From Dyadobacter pollutisoli (lineage in GTDB: Bacteria; Bacteroidota; Bacteroidia; Cytophagales; Spirosomataceae): 64,000 nucleotides of DNA. Position 1 is the first letter of the stretch, and each line of letters starts with the position of its first letter. Of this stretch, positions 44,149 through 53,507 are shown in pieces. Under the pieces are notes generated by a model. The model was not told the DNA's origin. It made no database searches and was given only the letters and a program-made list of their open reading frames with translations. The stretch lies in the NCBI RefSeq assembly GCF_026625565.1, contig NZ_CP112998.1, positions 6,670,501 through 6,734,500 of the forward strand. Reading direction: 5' to 3'. Both the position numbers and the translations under genes were made by a program.

Positions 44149-45495
44149 TTATTTCTTGATTTCGTAGTTGGTATTCTGTGGATCGAAGTTGGCCCACTTG
44201 TCAGTCCAGTCTGTGGCTGCGAATGCACCAACAGCTGTGTTTGCTTCAAATCCTGTTGGCAATGTTACGCCGCCAGTCAGAAGTGAAGAACCTGCCTGAG
44301 GAAGAACGCCTGGCTTAGCAGTCAAAGAATTGTATCCAGTTGCCAATTTAAGGTCTGCTACTACTGCAATGCTGTTTTTGCTACCTGTCGGAATGAACAG
44401 CGCATTGGTAATTCCTTCCAGTACGCCTTGTGCAGGAGTTCCAGTCAATGCAAGTACAGTTCCGTCAACTTTCAAAGTGCCTTTTGTGAAGTTTTCGATC
44501 GTGGTAGGGTTTTCAACACGCAGACCTGAACGAGGCCATGCACCAGTGAATACACTGTTATAAACTGAAATAGATGTGTTTCTGCGCAGACGTAAAGCTG
44601 AGTTGAACTTAGCATTCACAGTACCTTCGCCCATTGCAACAGTTACGTTGGCAAATTTTGCAGAAGTTTGTGGTGTAGCAGTTGATCCCGCTGCATCATT
44701 GTCAGACTCAAATCCGTTTGAATCACCTGCAAGGTCAGCGATAGCCGGGTCGCGAAGGATAAATCCGTATTGTACGTTTCCGCTGAAACCATTGTCAGTA
44801 TCGAAATCGTCATCCAGACCGCGGTATGCGATCAAGTGTTTTGCGTTAACCGTTCCACCGAACCATTCGAATGAATCATCACCGCTGTAAGAAACCTGAA
44901 CATAGTCAACCTCAGTACCGGAACCTACACCGCCGAAAGTCAATCCATTGATTTCTTTATCAGTTTCGAAAGCAATTCCTGCAAATTCGATACGTACATA
45001 TTTAAGCTGTCCCGAATTGTCAGCAGCATCAGTTCCACCGAAAGTAGAAACGTTTTCTCCTTCAATTACTGCATTTGGCTTGTTAACGGGTGCTTTACCC
45101 AACAAAACCAAACCTCCCCAGTCACCTGCCTTACGAGCGCCGGTCGCCTGGTTAGATGTGAAGATGATAGGCTTGTCAGCTGTACCCACAGCAATAATTT
45201 TCGCACCAGGCTGAACGATCAAGGATCCTTTTGTAGTCTTGTCGCCTTTGATAATAGTACCTGGCTCGATCGTAAGCGTAGCGCCTGCTTCCACATATAC
45301 AAAACCTGATAATAGGTACTGGTTGGTTGCAGACCAGGTTGTGTTAGTAGTTATTTTCCCGGTTACCGTTTTGATTTCGCCTACTGGAACTACTACGATA
45401 GGATCCTCGTCATCGTCGTCACTTGTACACGACACGTACCCGAACGTGGTCAAGCCTAGCATCAATAAGCCAAAAAGTTTACCTGCCTTTTTCAT
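44149..45495 (-). CDS. Beta-helix surface lipoprotein paired with TonB receptor
   Basis: 448 residues from the ATG at 45495 (a TTG at 45504 is less likely). The lipobox GYVSC is followed by an acidic stretch (TSDDDDEDP), which in Bacteroidota often acts as a surface-export signal. The rest is strand-rich, with repeated turns (GATLTIEPGTIIKGDKTT, GSLIVQPGAKIIAVG) typical of a right-handed parallel beta-helix, and it ends NYEIKK. The gene lies 46 bp downstream of the TonB receptor gene and is surely co-transcribed. It may be the surface partner that captures the receptor's ligand. Confidence 0.75.
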   Translation of the reverse strand: MKKAGKLFGLLMLGLTTFGYVSCTSDDDDEDPIVVVPVGEIKTVTGKITTNTTWSATNQYLLSGFVYVEAGATLTIEPGTIIKGDKTTKGSLIVQPGAKIIAVGTADKPIIFTSNQATGARKAGDWGGLVLLGKAPVNKPNAVIEGENVSTFGGTDAADNSGQLKYVRIEFAGIAFETDKEINGLTFGGVGSGTEVDYVQVSYSGDDSFEWFGGTVNAKHLIAYRGLDDDFDTDNGFSGNVQYGFILRDPAIADLAGDSNGFESDNDAAGSTATPQTSAKFANVTVAMGEGTVNAKFNSALRLRRNTSISVYNSVFTGAWPRSGLRVENPTTIENFTKGTLKVDGTVLALTGTPAQGVLEGITNALFIPTGSKNSIAVVADLKLATGYNSLTAKPGVLPQAGSSLLTGGVTLPTGFEANTAVGAFAATDWTDKWANFDPQNTNYEIKK

Positions 45496-45541
45496 AAAAT
45501 TCAATTGTTTGATTATTCTGTTTTAAAATCTTTGTCTGCTA

Positions 45542-48358
45542 TTAAAATTTGTAAGTAACTCCAATGGTCGAGTAACTTCCGCGGCGGTAGCTCTGGTAGC
45601 TTTCGTCAGCATTGGTAATCTTTTTGTCGAGGTTGCTATCCTGGATCAGGCGAAAACGCTGGTTGAGCAGATCCTGGATACCCAGTTTGAATTCGAGGTG
45701 TTCACCCACTGCTTTGATCACGTTCAAGTCGATCACATTGCGGGGCATCTCGTAAACTGTTGGTTGTAATTCTTTATCTCCTACCAGGAATATGCGGCGG
45801 CCTACTACATTATAAAGAGCATTCACTTGCCATCCGCGGTTAGCGTCGTTGTAATAAACCCCTGCATTGATCAGGTAAGGCGATTGCCCTTGTAGCTGGC
45901 GGTCGTTTTCCTGACCTGCAAAACCAGTCAGTACATTACTTTTGATTACAGAGGCATTGAAAACCATAGTAAGGTTATCTACAAAAGATGCCGGCGTAAT
46001 TCCTTTCAATGATTTACGGAATTCAACTTCTGCACCGGTGGTATAAGCAGATTCTGCATTATCCACATAGAATGAGATTCCTGAACCTGCATAGCGAATA
46101 CGTGCCTCGATCGGGTTTGTGAAATGTTTGTAGAAAGCAGCAACCGAGATCAATTCTCCATCCTTAGGATAGAACTCGTAGCGCAAATCCAGATTCTGGA
46201 TCGAAGGTGTTTTCAGGTTGGGGTTACCTACCCTTGATACGTCGAAGTTAAAGTCATAATAAGTAAAAGGAGCGAGTTCTCTGAATTCCGGACGGTTCAC
46301 TGATACCGAGTAAGCCAGCCTGATCAATGATTTTTCTGTAAAATTGAAAGCAAGGTTGGCAGAAGGTAGGTAGCGCAGGATCGGGTTGTCAACTTTTACA
46401 CGATCTCCTGATCCTCTCTGGCGGCTTTGTAATTTTTGCTCGTTATGCTCAACACGCAAGCCGACAGATGCATTGAATTTCTTGGTGAAAGGAATGTATG
46501 CGCCTACATATCCTGCCATTAAAGTATTCTGAGCCTTGTATCTATCGTCAAAGTTGGTTCTTTCAGCGTAGTATAGCTGATTCGCTCCGATGTTTTGAGC
46601 CCCGAAAAGCTGGCCGGGAGCCTGATCCAATACTTCCTGTGAAACGCCACCTGAGTTTGTCAGGTTAAACCAGCGTGCTTTGAATGAGCGGTCTTTGTAT
46701 TCACTGTAACCACCTGCACGAAGTTTTATCTGCATGCTTTCTTCGTCGTCATAATCGCGTCTTCTGAAACGGTGTTCAAAGTCCGCCCGGAAAGAGCTGG
46801 TGTATTCATCTAATGTTGAGTAAAATCTTGCACCTCTTGTTAAGCTTGCATTGCTACCAGGTACCAATTCCACTTTAAATGGATCATTAGTTCCAATCGT
46901 GCGGCTTGAAATAAAACGTCGGTAGTCAGGTTCGTCGCGGTGGGTAAACCCGAATGCGCCAAGCCATTTCAATGTGGTTCTAGCGCCCAACTCGTGCGTA
47001 CCGCCCAACTGTCCTGAATAAATGCTTTTAGACTCGTAACGGAAGGCGTAGTTGCGTACTTCGGTACCATTGTCATTATTGATACCCTGGCGGTAGTTGG
47101 TTTCTTTGGTAGACAGCTGGTTGAAAAGGTTTCTGAACTCAATTTTGTGATTAGGGTTCAAAATCAACGCCCAGTTGGACATCAGTCCCAATCTTACATT
47201 TTGCTGATAAAGCTCATCCTTGTATGAAGTAAGGATTTCAGACGCCTTTTTGTCCTTGTCGTAGCTTAGGTAGCGAAACTGGGTAGTTGGTAAAAACTGA
47301 TGGGTAGAGGAATAGTTCAGATTATTGAATGTCGTCAGTTTTGCATCTCCCAGCTGGAATTTCTGATTGTACCCGATTGAACCTCTCAAATCTGGCGTAA
47401 CAGATTTGGACTGTACATCGTAGAACTCCGGAAGCTTGCGGAAAGCATTGAGCGTAGCATCCGAAGGTGTGTTCTCACGCTGCAATGTCGAGGTCTTTGG
47501 GAATTTTGATGGAAGAATGCGGTCAACCGATCCAAAGCCCAACCAATCCAGGGAAGTTCCTTTGTAATCATTCACTTTCTGGAATGTGGTATTGCTGCGA
47601 TATCCTGTGTTCAGACTGATTGAAAAACCGTTTTCGTCAGGAATCGTTTTGGTGTAAATTTTAATGATACCTCCCGCAAATTCACCCGGAAGTTCAGGAG
47701 CACCGGATTTGTAGATCATCATTCTATCGATGGCCGTACTTGGGATCAGGTCAAACGAAAATGATTTAACGTCTACTTCGGTAGAAGGCGTGATCGCATC
47801 ATTCAACATTACCGTGTTATAACGCTCGTTCAATCCGCGAATGATCACAAACCGGTCGTCTTGAATAGAAACACCTGGTACGCGGCGTATAACTTGTGAA
47901 GCGTCACGATCTTGTGACTTCTGGATTTGCTGAGCTGAAATACCTACGGCAATCTGCTCAGCCTGCTTGATTTCGGTGATGACGGAAACGTCAGTGAAAG
48001 ACTGGCGCTGGCCTACGATCTTAACCTCTTCAAGGTTAGCAACGTCCTCTTCAATAGTGGTATTAATGAGTACGGCCTGATTGGGATAAACCGTAACTGC
48101 GATCTCTTTGGCCTTGTAAGAAACGTAACTTACAATGATCGTCTGCGGTCCTGTTTTAATGTTCTGTATTTCGAAGTTACCTTCAATGTCGGTTGCTGTT
48201 CCAATTGGTGGAGTCGAACCTTTGAGAACGACACTTGCACCGATGACCGCTTCTTTGGTTTTAAAATCTACGATAGTGCCTTTAATGGATCCTGTCTGGC
48301 CGAAGGCGAGCGTTGAAGCTAACAGGAGGAAAAAAATGGAGGTAATTTTTAAATTCAT
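45542..48358 (-). CDS. TonB-dependent receptor with CarboxypepD-like domain
   Basis: 938 residues from the ATG at 48358, which gives a clean signal peptide (IFFLLLASTLAFGQ). Residues 22-110 form the carboxypeptidase-like regulatory domain (GSIKGTIVDFKTKEAVIGAS). The plug follows (about 130-240, with RRVPGVSIQDDRFVIIRGLN), then a 22-strand barrel ending in the aromatic GVTYKF. It imports a nutrient across the outer membrane with TonB energy. It leads a two-gene operon with the beta-helix lipoprotein. A Pho-box-like repeat sits on its promoter, hinting at phosphate or organophosphate uptake. Confidence 0.9.
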   Translation of the reverse strand: MNLKITSIFFLLLASTLAFGQTGSIKGTIVDFKTKEAVIGASVVLKGSTPPIGTATDIEGNFEIQNIKTGPQTIIVSYVSYKAKEIAVTVYPNQAVLINTTIEEDVANLEEVKIVGQRQSFTDVSVITEIKQAEQIAVGISAQQIQKSQDRDASQVIRRVPGVSIQDDRFVIIRGLNERYNTVMLNDAITPSTEVDVKSFSFDLIPSTAIDRMMIYKSGAPELPGEFAGGIIKIYTKTIPDENGFSISLNTGYRSNTTFQKVNDYKGTSLDWLGFGSVDRILPSKFPKTSTLQRENTPSDATLNAFRKLPEFYDVQSKSVTPDLRGSIGYNQKFQLGDAKLTTFNNLNYSSTHQFLPTTQFRYLSYDKDKKASEILTSYKDELYQQNVRLGLMSNWALILNPNHKIEFRNLFNQLSTKETNYRQGINNDNGTEVRNYAFRYESKSIYSGQLGGTHELGARTTLKWLGAFGFTHRDEPDYRRFISSRTIGTNDPFKVELVPGSNASLTRGARFYSTLDEYTSSFRADFEHRFRRRDYDDEESMQIKLRAGGYSEYKDRSFKARWFNLTNSGGVSQEVLDQAPGQLFGAQNIGANQLYYAERTNFDDRYKAQNTLMAGYVGAYIPFTKKFNASVGLRVEHNEQKLQSRQRGSGDRVKVDNPILRYLPSANLAFNFTEKSLIRLAYSVSVNRPEFRELAPFTYYDFNFDVSRVGNPNLKTPSIQNLDLRYEFYPKDGELISVAAFYKHFTNPIEARIRYAGSGISFYVDNAESAYTTGAEVEFRKSLKGITPASFVDNLTMVFNASVIKSNVLTGFAGQENDRQLQGQSPYLINAGVYYNDANRGWQVNALYNVVGRRIFLVGDKELQPTVYEMPRNVIDLNVIKAVGEHLEFKLGIQDLLNQRFRLIQDSNLDKKITNADESYQSYRRGSYSTIGVTYKF

Positions 48359-48384
48359 TTTCTGTGTCAGAATTATTTTCGACA

Positions 48385-48418
48385 CAAAAGTAGATCGCCA
48401 ATGTTACCCCAATGTTAA
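48385..48418 (-). promoter_or_regulatory. Pho-box-like direct repeat on TonB receptor promoter
   Basis: On the minus strand the -7 box TACTTTTG (48392-48385) lies 27 bp before the ATG. Nine bp upstream are two copies of TAACATTGG (starting with TTAACA at 48418-48413 and GTAACA at 48407-48402) with an 11-bp period. A tandem repeat with an 11-bp step in place of the -33 element is the geometry of PhoB/PhoP activator boxes. Confidence 0.55.
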
Positions 48419-48474
48419 GCCTATATTATGGCTCAGTTATTTCGGAAAATGCTTTTTTGTTAAAGATCAGGCAC

Positions 48475-49965
48475 TTATTCAATAATTCCTTGTCCTTTTT
48501 CGGCTTCGAAATCGTCGAGGTCGTGCACAAAACCGTTGATGACTGCATATTTTACTTTACCTGCTTTTTTGAGAATAAAGGTGGCTGTGGCACCCAGTCC
48601 CGGTGTTCCGGTAGGCACCGGCTGACCTGCGCGTAGCACATGCAGAGGTGCTGTTGTGAAGTAAAGTCCGAGTGCGCGGGTGTTGGAATCCGCTGCCAGC
48701 CGCACGTAGGTATAACCCTCACGCAGGAGGCTTTTCGCATTGAGCTTGCTAATCTCACTAACGTTTTTGTAGGTGGTAGGATGCACTTTTCCTTTTTCAA
48801 TGGTCAGCCCGGTAGCATCGAGCTCCTGGCTGCCGTACTGCGGATGCAGGTCGCCAAAGTCTTCGATTTTGCTGTAATAGAAAAATTTGGAAGCATTGGC
48901 ATAATTTACCTCACTCCGGTTAATGCCAAGATCGGCGGTAAACGACTTTCCGGATTGCTTGACAGTCGCATTGCGTACCACCAGATCATAGACCCATCGT
49001 CCGTTTTCGGGAATATCGTAGTACTCTTCCCGGTTTTCTTTGGTCAAAGAATTGTCGGAGATTTTTCCCAAAGCTGATAAAATAGCCATGAAGTTCAGCT
49101 GGCGGATGTACTGTTTTTCAGGGTCACCTACATAGCCACCCGATTCAATGAGTACTAGTGTTGTACCCCATTTCTGCACATTATCGCCAAATCCTCGCGG
49201 TTCGTGATCGTCGCTATACCGTGCTACCTGTCCGGGAATGTACTTTTGAAGTACTTTATTCATGCCAACAATGAGCTGCATGGAGCGTTCGCGCACCGGA
49301 TTGATCGAAAGTTCGTAATCGTAGGAAGTGGCAAGGAATGATATGGTGGCCACTTTGGGGCTGCGGCCTGCGGAATAGCGCGGGCTTTGGTCATGCAAGT
49401 TGAAGCCGAAGTCAGGTTTCAGTTTATCCACCAATCCTTTTAAAATAACTGCTTCCGGTGTTTGCCGTGCCGCTGCATCACGGTTCATATCAATCCCCTG
49501 CATGGTCCGCCGTTGGTAGCGTTCAGCACCATCCGGATTGAGCATTGGAACAAAATATAATGTCGTATTCTCTAATAAATCTTTGCGGAAACTATCGAAG
49601 CCGTCATTTTTGCCTTCCAGGAAATTGAAAATATCGAAGGTAGCCATGGTAGCAGTAGGCTCGTCACCGTGCATTTGGGACCATAGCAATACTTTTCTCT
49701 TGCCGGTACCGACCTTGATCATCTGAATGGCGCGTCCTTCGAACGATTCGCCGACTTGCTCAATCTGGTAAAGTGGCTTGCCCTGGCGTTTGGAAATCAG
49801 GGGTAGTATATCTTTTTGCTTGAAGCGTCTTTGGGTAAGAGAAACTTCGCGGTAGGTTTCATGTACATTAAAAAGCCGGCGCGCGAGGTCCTCTGTTTGT
49901 GCCTGCGATGGAAAGGAGATCAAGGTAATCAGTAAAAAAAATAGTTGTGAAATGAATTTCCGCAT
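48475..49965 (-). CDS. M14 family zinc carboxypeptidase
   Basis: 496 residues with a signal peptide (1-22). Zinc ligands lie in SQMHGDEP (H and E, about 96-99) and NLHDQSP (H, about 190). The catalytic Glu region is LIESGGYVGD (about 274). The domain spans about 35-330; the C-terminal 150 residues are an extra beta domain. It removes C-terminal residues from peptides in the periplasm or outside. It is divergent from the his leader across about 115 bp. Confidence 0.87.
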   Translation of the reverse strand: MRKFISQLFFLLITLISFPSQAQTEDLARRLFNVHETYREVSLTQRRFKQKDILPLISKRQGKPLYQIEQVGESFEGRAIQMIKVGTGKRKVLLWSQMHGDEPTATMATFDIFNFLEGKNDGFDSFRKDLLENTTLYFVPMLNPDGAERYQRRTMQGIDMNRDAAARQTPEAVILKGLVDKLKPDFGFNLHDQSPRYSAGRSPKVATISFLATSYDYELSINPVRERSMQLIVGMNKVLQKYIPGQVARYSDDHEPRGFGDNVQKWGTTLVLIESGGYVGDPEKQYIRQLNFMAILSALGKISDNSLTKENREEYYDIPENGRWVYDLVVRNATVKQSGKSFTADLGINRSEVNYANASKFFYYSKIEDFGDLHPQYGSQELDATGLTIEKGKVHPTTYKNVSEISKLNAKSLLREGYTYVRLAADSNTRALGLYFTTAPLHVLRAGQPVPTGTPGLGATATFILKKAGKVKYAVINGFVHDLDDFEAEKGQGIIE

Positions 49966-50068
49966 GGTGGTATAACGCCATTTTGTAATCGCAAGATATA
50001 AATAATTTTCTAAGCAAATTTTAATGTATTTTTTACCATCGTGCGTTACGTCTTTTACAATTTATGCT

Positions 50069-50076
50069 TACATTTG
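50069..50076 (+). promoter_or_regulatory. -7 box of the histidine operon leader
   Basis: TACATTTG fits TAnnTTTG and ends only 4 bp before the ATG of the leader peptide (50081). Transcription would therefore begin at or within a few bases of that ATG, giving a nearly leaderless leader peptide. No clear -33 TTG is seen. Confidence 0.55.
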
Positions 50077-50080
50077 TGGC

Positions 50081-50146
50081 ATGTTAAGAGCTGAAACATA
50101 TCATCATTTTCATCATAGCCATCTGGCTTTCGGACGTCTTGGGTGA
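50081..50146 (+). CDS. hisL: Histidine operon leader peptide
   Basis: 21 residues. Codons 8-14 read HHFHHSH, five histidines in seven residues, all CAT (50102-50122). It stops at TGA 50144-50146. A strong terminator follows at 50197-50227, and hisH begins at 50256. This is the layout of a classic attenuator: when charged His-tRNA is scarce the ribosome stalls on the His run and the terminator should not form. The peptide is regulatory only. I did not find a convincing antiterminator helix by eye. Confidence 0.85.
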   Translation: MLRAETYHHFHHSHLAFGRLG

Positions 50147-50196
50147 TGTGTTTTTGCAAGTAGTGTTGTAATAAGGTTGAATACATAGTATCCCAG

Positions 50197-50227
50197 AAGC
50201 CCGATTTTTCTAAATCGGGCTTTTTTT
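50197..50227 (+). terminator. Attenuator terminator of the his operon
   Basis: An 11-bp perfect stem AAGCCCGATTT / AAATCGGGCTT (50197-50207 with 50212-50222), loop TTCT, is followed by a T run to 50227. It lies 50 nt after the leader stop and 28 nt before hisH. Confidence 0.88.
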
Positions 50228-50255
50228 ATTCTGGTTTCAAAACCTCATATATTGA

Positions 50256-50843
50256 ATGAAAACCGTAATAATCAAATATAACGCAGGGAATGTGCAGTCG
50301 GTGATGTACGCGCTGGACCGTATCGGGGCCAGTTACCTGTACACCGACGACGTGGCAGAGATCAGATCGGCCGACAAAGTCATTTTTCCGGGAGTGGGAG
50401 AAGCCAGTACCACCATGAATTATCTGCGTAAAGTGGGTCTGGACAAGGTGATACCGTCATTGAAGCAGCCGTTTTTTGGAACATGCATTGGTATGCAGCT
50501 AATGTGCCGTTTTTCCGAAGAAAATAACACTGAATGCATGGGCATCTTTGACGTAGACGTGAAACGGTTCCCTGCTGCGCCCGGAATAAAAGTGCCACAT
50601 ATGGGCTGGAATAACATTTCAGGGTACAAAACTGCATTGACCAACGATATTCCCGACAACGCCTACGTTTATTTTGTACATAGCTACGCGGCACCGGTTT
50701 GCGACTATACCGTAGCCAGCTGTGATTATGTACAGCCTTTCAGTGCAATGCTCCATAAAGACAATTTTTACGCAGCGCAGTTCCATTGCGAAATAAGCGG
50801 TGATGCCGGGCAGAAAATAATGGAGAACTTTTTGAAAATTTGA
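50256..50843 (+). CDS. hisH: Imidazole glycerol phosphate synthase, glutaminase subunit
   Basis: 195 residues. This class I glutamine amidotransferase supplies ammonia to HisF for ring closure in histidine synthesis. The nucleophile C77 is in GTCIGMQL and the His/Glu pair H177/E179 in QFHCEIS (usually QFHPEKS, so slightly variant). It is the first structural gene after the attenuator; hisG, hisD, hisC and hisB are not in the window and must lie elsewhere. Confidence 0.93.
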   Translation: MKTVIIKYNAGNVQSVMYALDRIGASYLYTDDVAEIRSADKVIFPGVGEASTTMNYLRKVGLDKVIPSLKQPFFGTCIGMQLMCRFSEENNTECMGIFDVDVKRFPAAPGIKVPHMGWNNISGYKTALTNDIPDNAYVYFVHSYAAPVCDYTVASCDYVQPFSAMLHKDNFYAAQFHCEISGDAGQKIMENFLKI

Positions 50844-50862
50844 GCTAACCGACTGATTGACA

Positions 50863-51585
50863 ATGATTGAAATTATACCCGCCATTGACCTGATCGAAGG
50901 GAAATGTGTACGCCTTACCCAGGGAGATTACAGCCAGAAAACCATATATAACGAAAACCCCGTGGATGTAGCGATGGAGTTTGAAGATGCAGGCATCAAG
51001 CGGCTGCATTTGGTGGACCTGGACGGAGCGAAGGCGAAAAAAGTGATCAATTGGAAGGTATTGGAAAGGATTGCTTCCAAAACAAAACTACATATAGACT
51101 TTGGCGGTGGCGTGCAATCGGACGATGATCTGAAGGTTGTTTTTGAAAGCGGCGCCAAGCAGGTGACCGGGGGTAGTATTGCGGTAAAGCAGCCGGAGGT
51201 TTTCGAAAACTGGCTTGCGGTTTACGGAGGAGACAGGATCATTTTGGGAGCCGATGCCAAAAAGGAAAAGGTAGCAGTGAGCGGCTGGGAAGAGGGAACG
51301 GAGATCTGGGTTTACGATTTCGTGGAGAAGTGGGTGGAAAAAGGAGTTAAATACACCATTAGCACCGATGTCGCGAAAGACGGTCTGCTGCAAGGCCCTT
51401 CTTTTGACCTGTATAAAAATATGCAGGACAAATGCCCAGATCTTAAAATAATAGCCAGCGGTGGAATCAGCGGATTAGAGGATGTGGAGAAACTGGCAGA
51501 AATGAATATTTATGGTGTGATCATTGGCAAGGCGATCTATGAAAACAGGATTAGTCTAGCCGATTTACGACGTTTTACAGTTTAG
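50863..51585 (+). CDS. hisA: Phosphoribosylformimino-AICAR-P isomerase
   Basis: 240 residues from the ATG at 50863; a TTG at 50857 would add two residues. The (beta/alpha)8 barrel carries catalytic Asp in IPAIDLIEGK (near 8) and in STDVAKDG (near 130), with phosphate loops FGGGVQ and SGGISG. It converts ProFAR to PRFAR, the substrate of HisH/HisF. It lies 19 bp after hisH. Confidence 0.95.
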   Translation: MIEIIPAIDLIEGKCVRLTQGDYSQKTIYNENPVDVAMEFEDAGIKRLHLVDLDGAKAKKVINWKVLERIASKTKLHIDFGGGVQSDDDLKVVFESGAKQVTGGSIAVKQPEVFENWLAVYGGDRIILGADAKKEKVAVSGWEEGTEIWVYDFVEKWVEKGVKYTISTDVAKDGLLQGPSFDLYKNMQDKCPDLKIIASGGISGLEDVEKLAEMNIYGVIIGKAIYENRISLADLRRFTV

Positions 51586-51588
51586 TAT

Positions 51589-52362
51589 ATGCTCACAAAA
51601 AGGATAATTCCCTGTCTGGACGTAAAGGATGGCCGGACGGTCAAAGGCGTCAATTTCGTAAATCTCCGGGATGCCGGGGATGCCGTGGAGCTGGGCGCTC
51701 TTTATGCCGCACATGGCGCCGATGAACTGGTGTACCTCGATATTACGGCTACCATTGACGGTCGCTCTACTTTTATTGACCTCGTTCGCCGGGTGGCCCA
51801 TACGATCAATATTCCGTTTACAGTCGGTGGCGGGATTTCGTCCATTGCGGATGTTTCTGCATTACTGCATGCCGGAGCCGACAAGGTTTCAATTAATTCG
51901 GCAGCTGTAAAAAATCCGGATCTGATCAATGAGCTGTCGCTGGAATTTGGAAGTCAATGTATCGTGGTCGCCATAGACACCCGCTACATCGCGACGGATA
52001 ACGGGGAGGAGCACATTGTACATACGCACGGGGGCAGGAAACCTACCAAGTTACGGACTATCCCCTGGGCCAAAGAGGTAGAGGAACGCGGGGCAGGTGA
52101 GATTTTGCTTACTTCTATGGATACTGACGGTACGAAAGCCGGATTTGCATTGGAATTGACTTCGACTGTTTCGGGCAATGCCAATATTCCGGTGATCGCA
52201 TCGGGAGGCGCGGGGAGTATGGAACATTTTTATGATGTGTTTACGACCGGAAAGGCCGACGCGGGACTTGCAGCCAGTATTTTTCACTTCCGGGAAATTG
52301 ATATCCCCGATCTGAAACAGTACCTGCACGAGCAAAACCTGCCGATTCGAATGACGCGCTAG
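51589..52362 (+). CDS. hisF: Imidazole glycerol phosphate synthase, cyclase subunit
   Basis: 257 residues of a half-barrel-duplicated (beta/alpha)8 enzyme, with RIIPCLDVKDGR (catalytic Asp 11) at the start, LTSMDTDGTK (Asp near 130) and phosphate-binding VGGGISS and SGGAGS loops. Together with HisH it makes imidazole glycerol phosphate and AICAR. It starts 3 bp after hisA. Confidence 0.95.
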   Translation: MLTKRIIPCLDVKDGRTVKGVNFVNLRDAGDAVELGALYAAHGADELVYLDITATIDGRSTFIDLVRRVAHTINIPFTVGGGISSIADVSALLHAGADKVSINSAAVKNPDLINELSLEFGSQCIVVAIDTRYIATDNGEEHIVHTHGGRKPTKLRTIPWAKEVEERGAGEILLTSMDTDGTKAGFALELTSTVSGNANIPVIASGGAGSMEHFYDVFTTGKADAGLAASIFHFREIDIPDLKQYLHEQNLPIRMTR

Positions 52363-52466
52363 TAAAGCCGAAAAGCACTTTTGGAGAAGAATCTGACACA
52401 GAATGCCGACGTGATGAAACGAATTAGCCGGAAAGAATGCAACTTTGCCTAAATGAATTATTAAAA

Positions 52467-53096
52467 ATGAGCGATACCTTTTCAACCATTGATTTTGATA
52501 AATCGGCCGACGGGCTGGTGCCAGCGATCATTCAGGATGTTAATACCAGCAAAGTCCTGATGTTGGGTTATATGAATGCGGAAGCATTGGACAAAACCAA
52601 AAAGGAGGGCACAGTAACATTCTTCAGCCGAAGCAAACAACGTTTGTGGACGAAGGGTGAAACGTCCGGTAACTTTCTTTTTGTGAACGGAATAACCGCC
52701 GACTGTGACGGAGATACGATACTGATTAAGGCTACACCGGCGGGACCAACATGCCACACGGGCTCCGATACCTGTTTTGGGGAAAAAAATAGTCAGGATA
52801 CACGAATCGGGGAAGCTTCTTTTCTCAACTATCTGCAGAAGGAAGTGATCCGAGAAAGAAAATTAAACCCTTCCGACGAGTCGTACACGAGCAGCCTTTT
52901 CAAAAGAGGGATCAACAAGATTGCGCAAAAGGTTGGTGAGGAAGCTGTGGAAGTAGTGATAGAAGCGAAGGATGACGACAATGATCTTTTCAAGAATGAG
53001 GTTTCGGATCTTTTGTTTCACCTTTTGGTCTTGCTCGAACAAAAAAACATTGACTTAGATGAGGTAATTAGCGTACTTCGTAGCCGTCACCAATAA
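52467..53096 (+). CDS. hisIE: Bifunctional phosphoribosyl-AMP cyclohydrolase / PR-ATP pyrophosphatase
   Basis: 209 residues from the ATG at 52467 (an in-frame ATG at 52437 would add ten residues without homology). The HisI half (1-110) has MLGYMNAEAL, SRSKQRLWTKGETSGN and the metal site DCDGDTILIKATPAGPTCHTG. The HisE half (115-209) has SYTSSLFKRGINKIAQKVGEE and DLLFHLLVLL. It carries out steps 2 and 3 of histidine synthesis and is the last his gene of the operon. Confidence 0.93.
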   Translation: MSDTFSTIDFDKSADGLVPAIIQDVNTSKVLMLGYMNAEALDKTKKEGTVTFFSRSKQRLWTKGETSGNFLFVNGITADCDGDTILIKATPAGPTCHTGSDTCFGEKNSQDTRIGEASFLNYLQKEVIRERKLNPSDESYTSSLFKRGINKIAQKVGEEAVEVVIEAKDDDNDLFKNEVSDLLFHLLVLLEQKNIDLDEVISVLRSRHQ

Positions 53097-53109
53097 AAAC
53101 GGATACCGT

Positions 53110-53445
53110 ATGAAATTACTCCTACGTCTTGTAATCAGTACTTTGGCAGTCCTGGTTGCGGCTAATCTTGTTCCGGGGGTTGTGGTTGCCAGCACAGGCA
53201 CTGCCATCATTGTTGCCATTGTATTGGGAATACTCAATACTTTTCTGAAACCCGTTCTGCAGATTTTAGCGCTGCCCATTACGATCCTCACGCTGGGACT
53301 CTTCTATTTCGTAGTCAATGTCTTTATTATTTACCTCGCGTCCTCACTGATCGACGGATTTTCGGTGAACGGGTTCATCCCCGCTTTGCTATTCGGTCTG
53401 GTCGTTTCTGTTGTTTCTGCCATTCTTGGTATGTTTTTGGATTAG
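53110..53445 (+). CDS. Holin-family (superfamily IV-like) membrane protein
   Basis: 111 residues with four hydrophobic segments. Segments such as NLVPGVVVASTGTAIIVAIV and LNTFLKPVLQILALPITILTLG match the small membrane proteins annotated as phage holin family/DUF360. These are chromosomal housekeeping proteins of unknown function rather than lysis genes. It lies 13 bp after hisIE, so it may be read through from the his operon. Confidence 0.8.
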   Translation: MKLLLRLVISTLAVLVAANLVPGVVVASTGTAIIVAIVLGILNTFLKPVLQILALPITILTLGLFYFVVNVFIIYLASSLIDGFSVNGFIPALLFGLVVSVVSAILGMFLD

Positions 53446-53507
53446 TGTGTAAGACCAACCCTTTGTGGGGCCTTAAATACATACACATGATTTGATTGCT
53501 ACCGCTT

